A stretch of DNA of 64,000 bases, from assembly GCA_963801105.1 (NCBI GenBank), contig CAWDDH010000003.1, positions 3,720,001 through 3,784,000 of the forward strand, read 5' to 3'. The notes below the pieces were generated by a model that was given only the letters and a program-made list of their open reading frames with translations, did not search any database and had not been told where the DNA came from. Below are positions 43,526 to 52,387 of this stretch, piece after piece. Numbering within the stretch: the stretch's first letter is position 1; every line of letters begins with the position of its first letter. The translations under genes and the position numbers were made by a program. Source of the stretch: JAENVU01 sp963801105. GTDB taxonomy: Bacteria > Actinomycetota > Acidimicrobiia > IMCC26256 > JAENVU01.

Positions 43526-45796
43526 GTGCTGCGCGGGCTGACGGTGCGCACGAAGCTCGGCGCCCTGGTGGCGCTCGCGGTCGTGGCCGCGCTCGCCGCG
43601 GGCACGATCGGCGGCTGGAGCCGGCTGCAGGACCGCCGGGCCGCCGATCGGCTCGGCGCACTGGTGCAGGCGGGCCACCTCACCGGTGATCTCCTCGCGC
43701 GGATCGAGACGGAGGCCACGACGTCCTCGTGGTACCTCGCCTCGGGCGACCCCGCGGCACAGTTGCAGCTGCGCGCGGCGCGCCCGCTGACCGACGGCGC
43801 CGCCCGCGCACTGTGGGACGCATTGCCGGTGACCGCGGACGGGACCACCGTCGATGCCGGTGCGTTGCGCGGGCAGTGGGACGAGCTGCGGGCCGCGCGC
43901 GCCGCGATCGACCGTCGCACCGTCGGCGACCTCGCGACGCTCGAACGATTCGCACGACTGGAGACCGCGACGAACGCCACGCTCGAGCGACTCGCCGACG
44001 CGGCATCCGGCGACACCGCGCCGGTACTGCAGGACCGCGCCGGTCTGGCCGCACTCGAAACCGCGATGGCCCAGGAGCAGGCGACGGTCGCGACCGAGCT
44101 CGCGCGCGGCCGCGTGTCACCCCTGCTGCGCGACCAGGCACGGGCCGCACGCGTCGACCAGGCCGCCGCGATCGACGCGACCACGGTCTCCGGCACCCCC
44201 GTCAGCCGGACCGCACGCGACTTCGCGCGACTGGTCGACGCCGGCGCGACCGCCGCGATCCCGGTGCCCCGGTGGCTCCAGGTCACTGACCGCGACCTCG
44301 GCGCCCTTCGGTCACGTGCCGCCACACTCGACCGCGCCGCCACGACCGCGGCCGCCACCGCACGCTCCCGGGTCCGTGACTCCGGAATCGCCGCCGCCCT
44401 GGCCATCGCCGGCCTGCTCCTGGTGCTCGTCGCCGCCGGCGCGCTGCTCGCCCGCGCCATCCGGCGTCCGATCCGCGAGGTCGCCGAGACGGCACGGCGC
44501 GCCGCGGATCGTCGCGCCGGGCCCGATCCGGCGGGCGCGGATCCCGAGCCGGTCCCGGTGGCCTCGCCCGATGAGGTGGGCGCGACGGCGCGTGCGGTGC
44601 ACGATCTCGACCAGACGGTGGTCGACCGTCTGCGGGGGAACGGAGGACACCACGAGGCGACACTCTCCGCGCATCTCGCCCGCCGGAACCGTCCGCTGCT
44701 GGACCGCCAGCGCGCCCTGATCGCCGAGCTCGCCGCAACCGACATGCCCCCCGAGCGCGTGCGGGTCCTCCGCGACATCGACGCGCTGGCCACGCGGATG
44801 CACCGCAACACCGACAGCGTGCTCGTCGTCGCGGGACTCGAGGAGCCACGGGAGGCGGCACCGCCCCGCCAACTCCGGGAACTGGTCCGCGACGCGATCG
44901 CCGACGTCGCTCAGTTCGTGGGCGTCGAAGTCGTCGGACTGCCCGACGGCGTCGAGATCGCGCACGACGCCGGAGACGACGTCGAGCACATCCTCGCCGA
45001 GCTGCTCGAGAACGCCGCCCGTGCCGCGACCGAGGGCACCCCGGTGCTCGTCAGCGCGCGCCGGGCCGGGGATCGCCTCGAGCTGTGCGTGTCGGACGAG
45101 GGACGGGGGATGCCCGTCGACCGGCTCGACGCCCTGAACGAGGTCCTCGCCCACCCCCCGCTCCCCGGCTTTGATCGTTCTCTCTCGGTGGGGCTCGTGG
45201 CCGTCGCCCGGCTCGCGGAGCGCATCCGCGCGTCGGTGACCCTGCGCAGCGCCGCGGATGTCGGCACGGTGGCGACGCTGAGCCTCCCCGCGCGCATCCT
45301 GCGGACCGCGTCGCGCGTTCCCGGAGCTGTCGCCCCCGACACCGGACCAGCGGCGCCGTCGGGCTCGACCCCCGACGAGGGGACCCCGATCGTCGCGACC
45401 CCGGAGCCGACCGGGCCGACCGGGCCGACCGGGCCGACCGACGATGCGCCGCCCCCGCCCGCGCCGGTGCCGCGCGCGATCCAGCCGATCCTGGTCGTGC
45501 CCACCTCACCGCCCGCCGCCATCTCCCCGGTGCCCGTCCCGGTCGTGCTGTCGCGCACGCACCCGCAGGTCCCGCCGATCGACGGCGAGGAGGGCGAGGA
45601 GGAACCGCCCCGGCTCGTTCGATTCAGCCCGGTCCCCGTCGTCGGCGGCCACGATCTCCTCCCGCCGCCCGCCCGTCATCCGCGCCACCGGCGCCACCGC
45701 GAGGGCCGCGGCGCGCCGGCGCCGGTGCCGGTGCCGGAACCACCCCCCGGACCCGACGCGGTCGCGTTCGCGCGGGTCGACCGTCGCGCGGAGTGA
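43526..45796 (+). CDS. NIT-type membrane sensor histidine kinase-like protein
   Basis: 756 residues from GTG 43526. A span at about 8-28 is followed by a helical extracellular sensor (LTGDLLARIETEATTSSWYLASGD...) like the nitrate/nitrite-sensing domain, a second span near 295-315, and a HAMP-like linker. A dimerisation region LARRNRPLLDRQRALIAEL...IDALATRMHRN and an ATPase domain (ILAELLENAARAAT, VSDEGRGMPVDRLD, LSVGLVAVARLAERI) follow. The usual LDHLATRMRRN motif has Ala for His, so classic phosphorylation is in doubt. The tail is Pro-rich with PTGPTGPTGP. Start: a CATAAT -10 at 43459 and GAGG ten bases before the GTG; upstream ATGs at 43451 and 43463 are alternatives. Confidence 0.78.
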   Translation: MLRGLTVRTKLGALVALAVVAALAAGTIGGWSRLQDRRAADRLGALVQAGHLTGDLLARIETEATTSSWYLASGDPAAQLQLRAARPLTDGAARALWDALPVTADGTTVDAGALRGQWDELRAARAAIDRRTVGDLATLERFARLETATNATLERLADAASGDTAPVLQDRAGLAALETAMAQEQATVATELARGRVSPLLRDQARAARVDQAAAIDATTVSGTPVSRTARDFARLVDAGATAAIPVPRWLQVTDRDLGALRSRAATLDRAATTAAATARSRVRDSGIAAALAIAGLLLVLVAAGALLARAIRRPIREVAETARRAADRRAGPDPAGADPEPVPVASPDEVGATARAVHDLDQTVVDRLRGNGGHHEATLSAHLARRNRPLLDRQRALIAELAATDMPPERVRVLRDIDALATRMHRNTDSVLVVAGLEEPREAAPPRQLRELVRDAIADVAQFVGVEVVGLPDGVEIAHDAGDDVEHILAELLENAARAATEGTPVLVSARRAGDRLELCVSDEGRGMPVDRLDALNEVLAHPPLPGFDRSLSVGLVAVARLAERIRASVTLRSAADVGTVATLSLPARILRTASRVPGAVAPDTGPAAPSGSTPDEGTPIVATPEPTGPTGPTGPTDDAPPPPAPVPRAIQPILVVPTSPPAAISPVPVPVVLSRTHPQVPPIDGEEGEEEPPRLVRFSPVPVVGGHDLLPPPARHPRHRRHREGRGAPAPVPVPEPPPGPDAVAFARVDRRAE
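45417..45440. repeat. Nine-base tandem repeat (GACCGGGCC) in the kinase tail
   Basis: About three copies of GACCGGGCC code for the PTGPTGPTG collagen-like stretch. The unit is a multiple of three, so copy change would keep the frame. Confidence 0.65.
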
Positions 45797-45855
45797 TCCG
45801 GACCCCGATCCCCGCTGCTTGCGTTGACCGCACGGACGGGGCAATGTCTGGCAAT

Positions 45856-45870
45856 CTGACGGCTCGTCAG
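45856..45870. promoter_or_regulatory. Inverted repeat CTGACGGCTCGTCAG upstream of the importer operon
   Basis: Perfect 6-bp arms CTGACG and CGTCAG around a 3-base spacer, about 38 bases before the GTG of the binding protein gene. Form resembles TetR-type operators. A TTGACC sequence lies upstream at 45824. Likely controls the ABC importer. Confidence 0.45.
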
Positions 45871-45907
45871 GTTGGAGACGGTCGCGGCGCGACCGAGAGG
45901 GGGACTC

Positions 45908-47305
45908 GTGAGGCGCTTCCGATGGTTGGCGTTCGTATGTGTGATCGCACTCGTGCTCGCAGCGTGCGGACGCAGTGACACGGAATCGGGGACCAGCGGT
46001 TCCACCGGTTCGTCCGCGACCACCGCGACCCCGGCCTCCACGAGCTCGGGGGCCTTCGGGACCTCGGACGTCGTCTGCCAGGACGGCACGCCGTCGGGCT
46101 CGCCCGCCATCGGAGTGACCCCGACCGAGGTCCATCTGGCGACGTTCTCCGACACCGGCTTCGTCGGGCGCCCCGGCCTCAACCAGGAGCTGTTCGACGC
46201 CGCCACCGTCTTCTCGAAGTGGTGCAACGACGCCGGTGGCATCAACGGCCGCAAGATCGTGGTGGACCAGCGCGACGCAGCGCTGACCAACGACAAGGCG
46301 CAGATGGTCATCAGCTGTACCCAGGACTTCATGGTCGTGGGCGGCGGCGCGGTCTTCGATCAGGACGGCGTGGCCACCCGACTCGGCTGCGTGATGCCCG
46401 AGATCCCCGGCTACGTGGTGAGCCCCCAGGCTCGCGGGGCGGACCTCAGCGTCCAGCCGCTGCCGAACCCGGTCGACACCGTCCCGATCGGCGACTACCT
46501 GTACCTCCAGAAGAAATTCCCGGCCGCGACGAAGGCATACGGAGTCCTGACCGGCGACATCGACACGACCAAGATCGTGGCCCGCCAGTCGGACGAGGTG
46601 GCCAAGAGCCTCGGCTGGAAGAAGGTCTACGACGACGCCTACCCCGCCGCGGGGACCGTCGGCTGGACGCTCTACGCGCAGAAGCTGAAGGACACGGGCA
46701 CCAAGGCCCTGCTCTGGACCGGTGAGCCCGAGAATCTCGCCAACCTGCTCAAGGCACTGAGCGACATCAACTACCAGCTGGACTTCATCCGGACGGACGC
46801 GAATCACTACGACCAGAAGCTGCTCGACCTGGCCGGCAACGCCGTCAATCACGTGTACGTCCGGAGCGCGTTCACTCCCTTCTTCCTCGCCAAGGGCGAC
46901 AACCCCACCCAGCAGTATCTCGATGCCTTCGACAAGTACCTGCCGAACGGCAAGTCCGAGGCGCTCCTCGGTCTGCAGGCGTGGTCCGCGTGGCTGCTCT
47001 TCGCCACCTCGGCGAACGAGTGCGGGAACGACCTCACCAGGAAGTGCGTGTACGACAACGCCCACAACATCACCGAGTGGACCGGCGGCGGGCTCCACGC
47101 GCCGGTCAACCTCAAGAGCGGCAAGGCGCCCGACTGCTTCACCGAGCTGATCGCATCGCCGAACGGCTTCGCCGTCGTCAGCGACCTCAAGCCGAACGAG
47201 GGGATCTTCAGGTGCGACGCCGCGTCGGTGTACACGCTGAAGGGTGACTACCCCCAGGGCACGACCCTCGCTGACGTCGGAAAGTCGATCGCGGACCTCA
47301 AGTAG
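45908..47305 (+). CDS. ABC importer substrate-binding lipoprotein (branched-chain amino acid/amide type)
   Basis: 465 residues. Lipoprotein signal MRRFRWLAFVCVIALVLAAC with lipobox Cys at 20, then a Ser/Thr linker. The periplasmic-binding-protein type I fold follows (WCNDAGGINGRKIVVDQRDAAL is the LivK hallmark; LLWTGEPENLANLLKALSD; AWSAWLLFATSANEC). It captures a ligand outside the cell and passes it to the LivHM permease encoded next. The ligand is unknown. In this context a fatty, aromatic or amide compound is as likely as an amino acid. GTG 45908 follows GAGGGGG. Confidence 0.9.
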   Translation: MRRFRWLAFVCVIALVLAACGRSDTESGTSGSTGSSATTATPASTSSGAFGTSDVVCQDGTPSGSPAIGVTPTEVHLATFSDTGFVGRPGLNQELFDAATVFSKWCNDAGGINGRKIVVDQRDAALTNDKAQMVISCTQDFMVVGGGAVFDQDGVATRLGCVMPEIPGYVVSPQARGADLSVQPLPNPVDTVPIGDYLYLQKKFPAATKAYGVLTGDIDTTKIVARQSDEVAKSLGWKKVYDDAYPAAGTVGWTLYAQKLKDTGTKALLWTGEPENLANLLKALSDINYQLDFIRTDANHYDQKLLDLAGNAVNHVYVRSAFTPFFLAKGDNPTQQYLDAFDKYLPNGKSEALLGLQAWSAWLLFATSANECGNDLTRKCVYDNAHNITEWTGGGLHAPVNLKSGKAPDCFTELIASPNGFAVVSDLKPNEGIFRCDAASVYTLKGDYPQGTTLADVGKSIADLK

Positions 47306-47312
47306 ATCCGCT

Positions 47313-47348
47313 GCATCCCCGGGACCGGACTCGCCGGCCCCGGGGTGC
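47313..47348 (+). terminator. GC-rich hairpin between binding protein and permease genes
   Basis: GCA-CCCCGGG (47313-47323) pairs with CCCGGGG-TGC (47339-47348), with an inner CCGG/CCGG. It lies in the 62-base gap before the permease start. A partial terminator or RNA-stabilising hairpin here would explain more binding protein than permease, as usual for importers. Confidence 0.5.
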
Positions 47349-47367
47349 GTCGCCGCCCAGGAGCCCC

Positions 47368-49536
47368 GTGGACAAGTTCCTCACCTTCACGATCGTCGGC
47401 CTCAGCGTCGCGGCCATCTACTCGGTCATCGCGAGTGGCCTGGTCCTGACCTACACCACGACCGGGATCTTCAACTTCGCCCACGGCGCCGCGGGAATGC
47501 TCGCGGCGTTCCTGTACTGGCAGCTCCGGTTCGCCTGGGGATGGCCGGCCCCCGTGGTGCTCGTGCTGATCCTCGGAGTCATCGCACCGCTCTTCGGAGT
47601 GCTGCTCGAGGTCGTGGTGATGCGCGGGCTGCGGGGCACGACGGACACCGTCAAGCTCGTCGTCTCCATATCGCTCCTGTTGTTCATGATCGCCCTCGCG
47701 CAGCTGATCTGGCCGCCGGGCGTCAGCCGCCCGATGGCTCGATTCTTCGAGTCGAGCAGGCCGATCACCCTCGGGCCCACGACGATCACCTGGCACCAGG
47801 CGATCACGATCCTGGTCGCGATCGGCGCCGCGATCCTGCTCCGGATCGTGCTCACCCGGTTCCGGTTCGGCATCGCGATGCGCGCCGCGGTCGACGATCC
47901 CTCGCTCTCGGCGCTCAACGGCGCGCGGCCCAACCGCGTCTCGATGCTCGCGTGGGCGCTGGGCACCTCACTCGCCGCGCTGGGCGGGGTCCTCATCGCG
48001 CCCAACGTCACCCTCGACGCGGGTTCGCTCAGTCTCATCATCGTGAGCGCGTACGCCGCGGCGATCTTCGGTCGCCTGCGCAGCCTCCCGCTCACCTTCA
48101 TCGGGGCCATCGTGATCGGCCTCACCGACGGCTACCTGACCGGCTACCTGCCGATCAACCAGTACCTGCCCGGGTTGCGCATCGCGAGTCCGGCCGTCCT
48201 GCTCTTCCTGGTCCTGCTCGTCCTGCCGAACCCCCGGCTGCGCGGGCGGACCGGGAGGAGCCGCGAGTACTTCCCGATGCCGAGCGTGCGCGGCTCGCTG
48301 ATCTTCGCCGGCGTCATGGTCCTCGCGGGCATCACGCTCGCGGTCACGCTCTCCACACCCGACCAGATCATCTACGGCCGCCTCTTCCCGATGGGGATCG
48401 TCGCGCTCTCCCTCGTGCCGCTCGTGGGCTTCGGGGGCCAGATCTCGCTGTGCCAGCTCAGCTTCGCAGGGATCGGCGGCCTGGTGATGGCCCACCTGGG
48501 TCAGAACGGCGAGCCGATCGCGCTCCTCTGGGCGGTGCTGATCGCCGCCGCGGTGGGCGCGCTGATCGCGCTCCCCGCTCTGCGCCTGTCGGGCATCTAC
48601 CTCGCCCTCGGCACGGCAGCGTTCGCGCTCATCCTCGACCGCTGGATCTTCAACCTCCCGAAGCTCCGCGTGTTCGACCAGTTCGACGTGTCGTTCTTCA
48701 ACGGCTCGATCGACGTCCATCCGCTCCGGGCGTTCGGCACCACCTTCGACGACCCAGGATCACAGATCGTGATCAGCGCGGTGACGTTCGCGCTCATCGC
48801 GCTCGTCGTCGTGGGGATCCGGCGCGGCCGTCTCGGCCGGCGGCTCATCGCGATGAAGGACAGTGAGGCCGCGTGCGCCACCCTCGGGATGAACCTGCTC
48901 GGGACCAAGCTGCTCGTCTTCTCGATCTCCGCCGGCATCGCAGGTCTCGGCGGCGCGCTGTACGCGACCCAGCTCACCTCGATCCAGGGTCAGAACTTCG
49001 ACCTGGTGAGCAGCCTCCAGGTCTTCGCGCTGACGGTCGTGGGCGGCATCGGTGCCGTCGGCGGCGCGCTCTTCGCCGGCATCTCCCTGTATGTCGTCCT
49101 CCCGCTGATCTCCACGCTCTGGCCGAGTGTCACCCGCTGGACCGGGCTGCTTCCCGGCGCCACCGGTATCGGACTCGGGCGGAATCCGAACGGTGCGGTG
49201 AGCGAGATGCGCGATGGATTCGCGCCGCTCGCCCAGTCACCTTCGTCCTTGCTCGTCATGTCGTTCGCACTCGCGGCCCTCCTCGGACTGCGAATGATCG
49301 ACGCCATCGACAACTGGGCCTTCGTCATCGGCCTCGTCGTCATCCCGCTCGTCGCGTCCGTCGTCGCGACGCTCTCGGCCGCGGCCACCGCCCGCACGCG
49401 GGCGCGCCTGGCCGAGACCGAGGCCCCGACGCCGTTGGAGTGGGTCGGGATCGACCGGCCGTGGCGGGACTCCGACATCGAGGCCCTCGACGCGGTGCTC
49501 GGCGCGAGCGACTGGGAGCCTCATGGCGCGGCTTGA
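47368..49536 (+). CDS. Fused LivH-LivM ABC permease
   Basis: 722 residues. Residues 1-290 are the LivH half (GLVLTYTTTGIFNFAHGAAGMLAAFL; MRAAVDDPSLSALNGARPNRV). Residues about 310-640 are the LivM half (YGRLFPMGIVALSLVPLVGFGGQISLCQLSFAGIGG; IAMKDSEAACATLGMN; VVGGIGAVGGALFAGI), each with its EAA-type loop. About 18 membrane spans. A C-terminal extension has two spans and a soluble tail ending EWVGIDRPWRDSDIEALDAVLG. Normally two genes; the fusion gives a one-chain permease. The last 14 bases overlap livG. Confidence 0.9.
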   Translation: MDKFLTFTIVGLSVAAIYSVIASGLVLTYTTTGIFNFAHGAAGMLAAFLYWQLRFAWGWPAPVVLVLILGVIAPLFGVLLEVVVMRGLRGTTDTVKLVVSISLLLFMIALAQLIWPPGVSRPMARFFESSRPITLGPTTITWHQAITILVAIGAAILLRIVLTRFRFGIAMRAAVDDPSLSALNGARPNRVSMLAWALGTSLAALGGVLIAPNVTLDAGSLSLIIVSAYAAAIFGRLRSLPLTFIGAIVIGLTDGYLTGYLPINQYLPGLRIASPAVLLFLVLLVLPNPRLRGRTGRSREYFPMPSVRGSLIFAGVMVLAGITLAVTLSTPDQIIYGRLFPMGIVALSLVPLVGFGGQISLCQLSFAGIGGLVMAHLGQNGEPIALLWAVLIAAAVGALIALPALRLSGIYLALGTAAFALILDRWIFNLPKLRVFDQFDVSFFNGSIDVHPLRAFGTTFDDPGSQIVISAVTFALIALVVVGIRRGRLGRRLIAMKDSEAACATLGMNLLGTKLLVFSISAGIAGLGGALYATQLTSIQGQNFDLVSSLQVFALTVVGGIGAVGGALFAGISLYVVLPLISTLWPSVTRWTGLLPGATGIGLGRNPNGAVSEMRDGFAPLAQSPSSLLVMSFALAALLGLRMIDAIDNWAFVIGLVVIPLVASVVATLSAAATARTRARLAETEAPTPLEWVGIDRPWRDSDIEALDAVLGASDWEPHGAA

Positions 49537-50248
49537 GGTCCAGGACGTTACGGTCCGGTTCGGCGGGAACATCGCCCTCGACCAGGTGAGCCTCGATGCC
49601 GAGCCCGGCGTCGTGACCGGCCTGATCGGCCCCAACGGCGCGGGCAAGACGACGCTCTTCAACGTCGTCACCGGGCTGCTCCCCCCGAACCAGGGACGGA
49701 TCTGCCTCGCGGGTGACGCCCTCAACCGCCTGTCCCCCACGAAGCGAGCGCGACGGGGCCTCGCCCGGACGTTCCAGCGGCTCGAGCTCTTCAGTCTCCT
49801 GAGCGTGCGGGAGAACATCCGGGTCGCGGCCGACGTCCGGCGCGGCTGGTCGCGCGACAAGGAGGATCCCGCCGAGGTGGTCGAGCGCATCATCGAGCGC
49901 GTCGGGCTCGCCGAGGTCGCCGACGCCCGGGTCGACTCGCTCCCGACAGGCCAGTGCCGGCTCGTCGAGCTCGGTCGTTGCCTGGCGACGAAGCCACAGG
50001 TCCTGCTCCTCGACGAGCCGGCATCGGGCCAGGACGAGAGCGAGACGGTCACCTTCGCCGAGCTGCTCCGCGAGCTGGCGGCCGGCGGCATGACGGTGGT
50101 ACTCGTCGAGCACGACGTGCAGCTCGTCATGGACGTCTGCAGCCGCGTCCACGTGCTCGACTTCGGCCGCATCATCGCGTCGGGGACCCCCGCGGAGATC
50201 CAGACGGATCAGGCGGTGCTCTCCGCCTACCTCGGTGGTGGCGCGTGA
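49523..50248 (+). CDS. ABC transporter ATPase LivG-like
   Basis: 241 residues. Walker A GLIGPNGAGKTTLF; LivG-type insert NRLSPTKRARRGLARTFQRLELF; signature region LPTGQCRLVELGRCLA, where the usual LSGGQ reads LPTGQ; Walker B LLLDEPASGQDESE; switch His in LVEHDVQLVMDVCS. It hydrolyses ATP to drive the LivHM permease. The LSGGQ change is within what LivG proteins tolerate (LPYGxQR). Overlaps the permease gene by 14 bases and LivF by four. Confidence 0.9.
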   Translation: MARLEVQDVTVRFGGNIALDQVSLDAEPGVVTGLIGPNGAGKTTLFNVVTGLLPPNQGRICLAGDALNRLSPTKRARRGLARTFQRLELFSLLSVRENIRVAADVRRGWSRDKEDPAEVVERIIERVGLAEVADARVDSLPTGQCRLVELGRCLATKPQVLLLDEPASGQDESETVTFAELLRELAAGGMTVVLVEHDVQLVMDVCSRVHVLDFGRIIASGTPAEIQTDQAVLSAYLGGGA

Positions 50249-50949
50249 ACCTCCTCGAACTCCGGAACATCCGCGCCGCCTACGAGCGCATCGACGTGCT
50301 GTACGGAATCGACCTCGAGGTCGCCGAGGGATCCGTCGTCGCGCTCCTCGGTCCCAATGGCGCCGGCAAGACCACGACCCTCCGCGTCGCGGCGGGTCTC
50401 CACCCCCCGACGTCGGGCGAGGTGCTCGTCGCGGGGCGGCGGGTCAACGGCGTCGCCCCCGAGGAGCTGGCCCGCCGCGGCCTGTGCCTCATCCCGGAAG
50501 GCCGGGGCATCTTCCCGAACCTCACGGTCCGGGAGAACCTGCGCATGATGACCTACGCGGGCACGTCGCTGAAGGCCGTCGAGGAGGAGTCCTACGCCCG
50601 GTTCCCCCGGCTCCGGGAGCGGCGCAAGCAGCTCGCCGGGACACTCTCGGGCGGCGAGCAGCAGATGCTCGCGATGGCACGCGGCCTGGCCACCCACCCC
50701 GCGCTCCTGCTGCTCGACGAGCTCTCGATGGGCCTCGCGCCGATCGTCGTCGAGGAGCTCTACGCGCTCGTGGCCCAGATCGCGCGCGAAGGTGTGTCCA
50801 TTCTCGTGGTGGAGCAGTTCGCCAGCACCGTGCTCGGCGTGGCCGACCTCGCTGCGGTGCTCGTGCACGGCAAGGTCGCTCGGGTGGGGACACCACACGA
50901 GCTCGAACGTGAGTTGTCAACGGCATACCTCGGCGGAGAGCCGCGGTAG
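50245..50949 (+). CDS. ABC transporter ATPase LivF-like
   Basis: 234 residues. Walker A ALLGPNGAGKTTTL; GLCLIPEGRGIFPNLTVRENL is the LivF mark; signature LSGGEQQMLAMARGL; Walker B LLLLDELSMGLAP; switch His is replaced by Gln in VVEQFAS, as usual in LivF. Forms a heterodimer with LivG. GTG 50245 overlaps the LivG stop. It is followed by a small membrane protein gene with its own ribosome site. Confidence 0.92.
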   Translation: MNLLELRNIRAAYERIDVLYGIDLEVAEGSVVALLGPNGAGKTTTLRVAAGLHPPTSGEVLVAGRRVNGVAPEELARRGLCLIPEGRGIFPNLTVRENLRMMTYAGTSLKAVEEESYARFPRLRERRKQLAGTLSGGEQQMLAMARGLATHPALLLLDELSMGLAPIVVEELYALVAQIAREGVSILVVEQFASTVLGVADLAAVLVHGKVARVGTPHELERELSTAYLGGEPR

Positions 50950-50971
50950 CACGACCGAGGAGTTTGCAGAG

Positions 50972-51316
50972 ATGATCGAGCACCCCGAGCGGGTCGACCA
51001 GTTCAAGCAGGACATCGCCGCGATGCAGGTGCGCGACCCTGCGGCCGGCCGCGACCGGCTCGCGCTCCGGGGCGGGTTGACCCTGATGGTCATCGGGTTC
51101 ATCGTGGCGATCGTGGCGTACCTCCAGTCGCACAACACGTCGAACCCGTTGGGTCAGCGCGACGCGATCATCGTCGGACTGATCGGTGTCACGGTGACCG
51201 TCACCGGGGCGGCGCTCTTCATCCGCGGTTCCCTCGCGTCGTTTCTCCGCTTCTGGCTCGCGCGCCTGATCTACGAGCAGAAGGCCCAGACCGACCGCAT
51301 CGTCGAGGGCCGGTAG
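50972..51316 (+). CDS. Small two-span membrane protein
   Basis: 114 residues. Polar N-terminus (VDQFKQDIAAMQVRDPAAGRDR), two hydrophobic helices (about 37-55 and 68-86) and a basic-acidic tail (LARLIYEQKAQTDRIVEGR). GAGGAG nine bases before ATG 50972. It is 22 bases after livF and 18 bases before the IMPase-like gene, so likely in the same operon. Not recognised. Confidence 0.65.
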   Translation: MIEHPERVDQFKQDIAAMQVRDPAAGRDRLALRGGLTLMVIGFIVAIVAYLQSHNTSNPLGQRDAIIVGLIGVTVTVTGAALFIRGSLASFLRFWLARLIYEQKAQTDRIVEGR

Positions 51317-51334
51317 GCGCGGGCCGCCGAACCC

Positions 51335-52372
51335 GTGCCTTCCACCGCGTCGCCGGAGGAGCTGAGCGCGCGGCTCGCGGATCTCGGCACCGCCATCCGG
51401 GACGAGGTCCTCGCCCAGCGCGCCGGCCGCGAGCCCGGCGCGCTCGCCACGCTCGTAGGCGCGGTGACCGCCGACGTCACCTACGAGATCGACCGCGTCA
51501 GCGAGGAGCGGGTCCTCGAGTGGCTGCGCGGCAACTGGCCGGAGTCCGAGCCGGTCCGGCTGGTCATGGAAGGCCTGGAGGACCACGACCTCGTCACCGT
51601 GCCCGACGCGACCGCGCCCGGCGACGTCCGTTGGGTCTGCATCGTCGACCCCGTCGACGGCAGCCGCAACCTGATGTTCGACAAGCGCTCCGGCTGGGTT
51701 CTCGCCGCGGTCGCACCCGCGACCCTGGGGGCCGACGGGCTGCCGGGCAGCCGGCTGACCGACGTCGTGGCCTCGGTGATGACCGAGATCCCGACCACGC
51801 GCTCATGGCGCGCCGACCAGTACCGCGCCACGCGCGGCTGCGGTCCCGACGACGTCGTCGCGACCGGGGAGGACCTCCAGACCGGGGAGCACACCGACCT
51901 CGTCCTGCGCCCCAGTCGCGCCACCGGCTTCGAGCACGGCTTCGCGTCGTTCTCGCACTTCCTCCCCGACGGCAAGGCCTGGCTCGCCGCCGTCGAACAG
52001 CAGGTGTGGGACCGGCTCCTGCCTCCCGGCGGTCCCCCCCGCCAGGTGTTCGAGGACCAGTACCTCTGCAGCGCCGGGCAGCTCGCGGAGGTCATGTCCG
52101 GGCGGGACCGCATGATCGGCGACCTGCGCCCGTACGGGCTGCGTGCCGTCGGGCTGGCCCCGACCCTGGCCTGCCACCCCTACGACGTCTGCACCGCGCT
52201 GATCCTGACGGAGCTCGGCGGCGTCTTCGAGGACCCGTTCGGCGGTCCGGTCGACGTCGCGCTGGACACGACGTCGCCGGTCGCGTACATGGCCTACGCC
52301 AACGAGGACCTCGCCCGGCAGGTGCGGCCGGTCCTCACCGAGGTGCTGGCCCGCGCCGGAGTGACGCGCTGA
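51335..52372 (+). CDS. Inositol monophosphatase-like phosphatase
   Basis: 345 residues. The IMPase metal motif CIVDPVDGSRNLMFDKRSGW (DPxDGTxN type) and RLVMEGLEDHDL in the region of the first glutamate site are present. CHPYDVCTALILTELGG matches the second metal-site DxxA motif only loosely (WDxxAG is usual, here YDVCTA). It probably removes phosphate from a sugar or inositol phosphate using magnesium. GTG start is 18 bases after the preceding gene. Confidence 0.75.
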   Translation: MPSTASPEELSARLADLGTAIRDEVLAQRAGREPGALATLVGAVTADVTYEIDRVSEERVLEWLRGNWPESEPVRLVMEGLEDHDLVTVPDATAPGDVRWVCIVDPVDGSRNLMFDKRSGWVLAAVAPATLGADGLPGSRLTDVVASVMTEIPTTRSWRADQYRATRGCGPDDVVATGEDLQTGEHTDLVLRPSRATGFEHGFASFSHFLPDGKAWLAAVEQQVWDRLLPPGGPPRQVFEDQYLCSAGQLAEVMSGRDRMIGDLRPYGLRAVGLAPTLACHPYDVCTALILTELGGVFEDPFGGPVDVALDTTSPVAYMAYANEDLARQVRPVLTEVLARAGVTR

Positions 52373-52387
52373 CGCCGCCGCGGCGGG

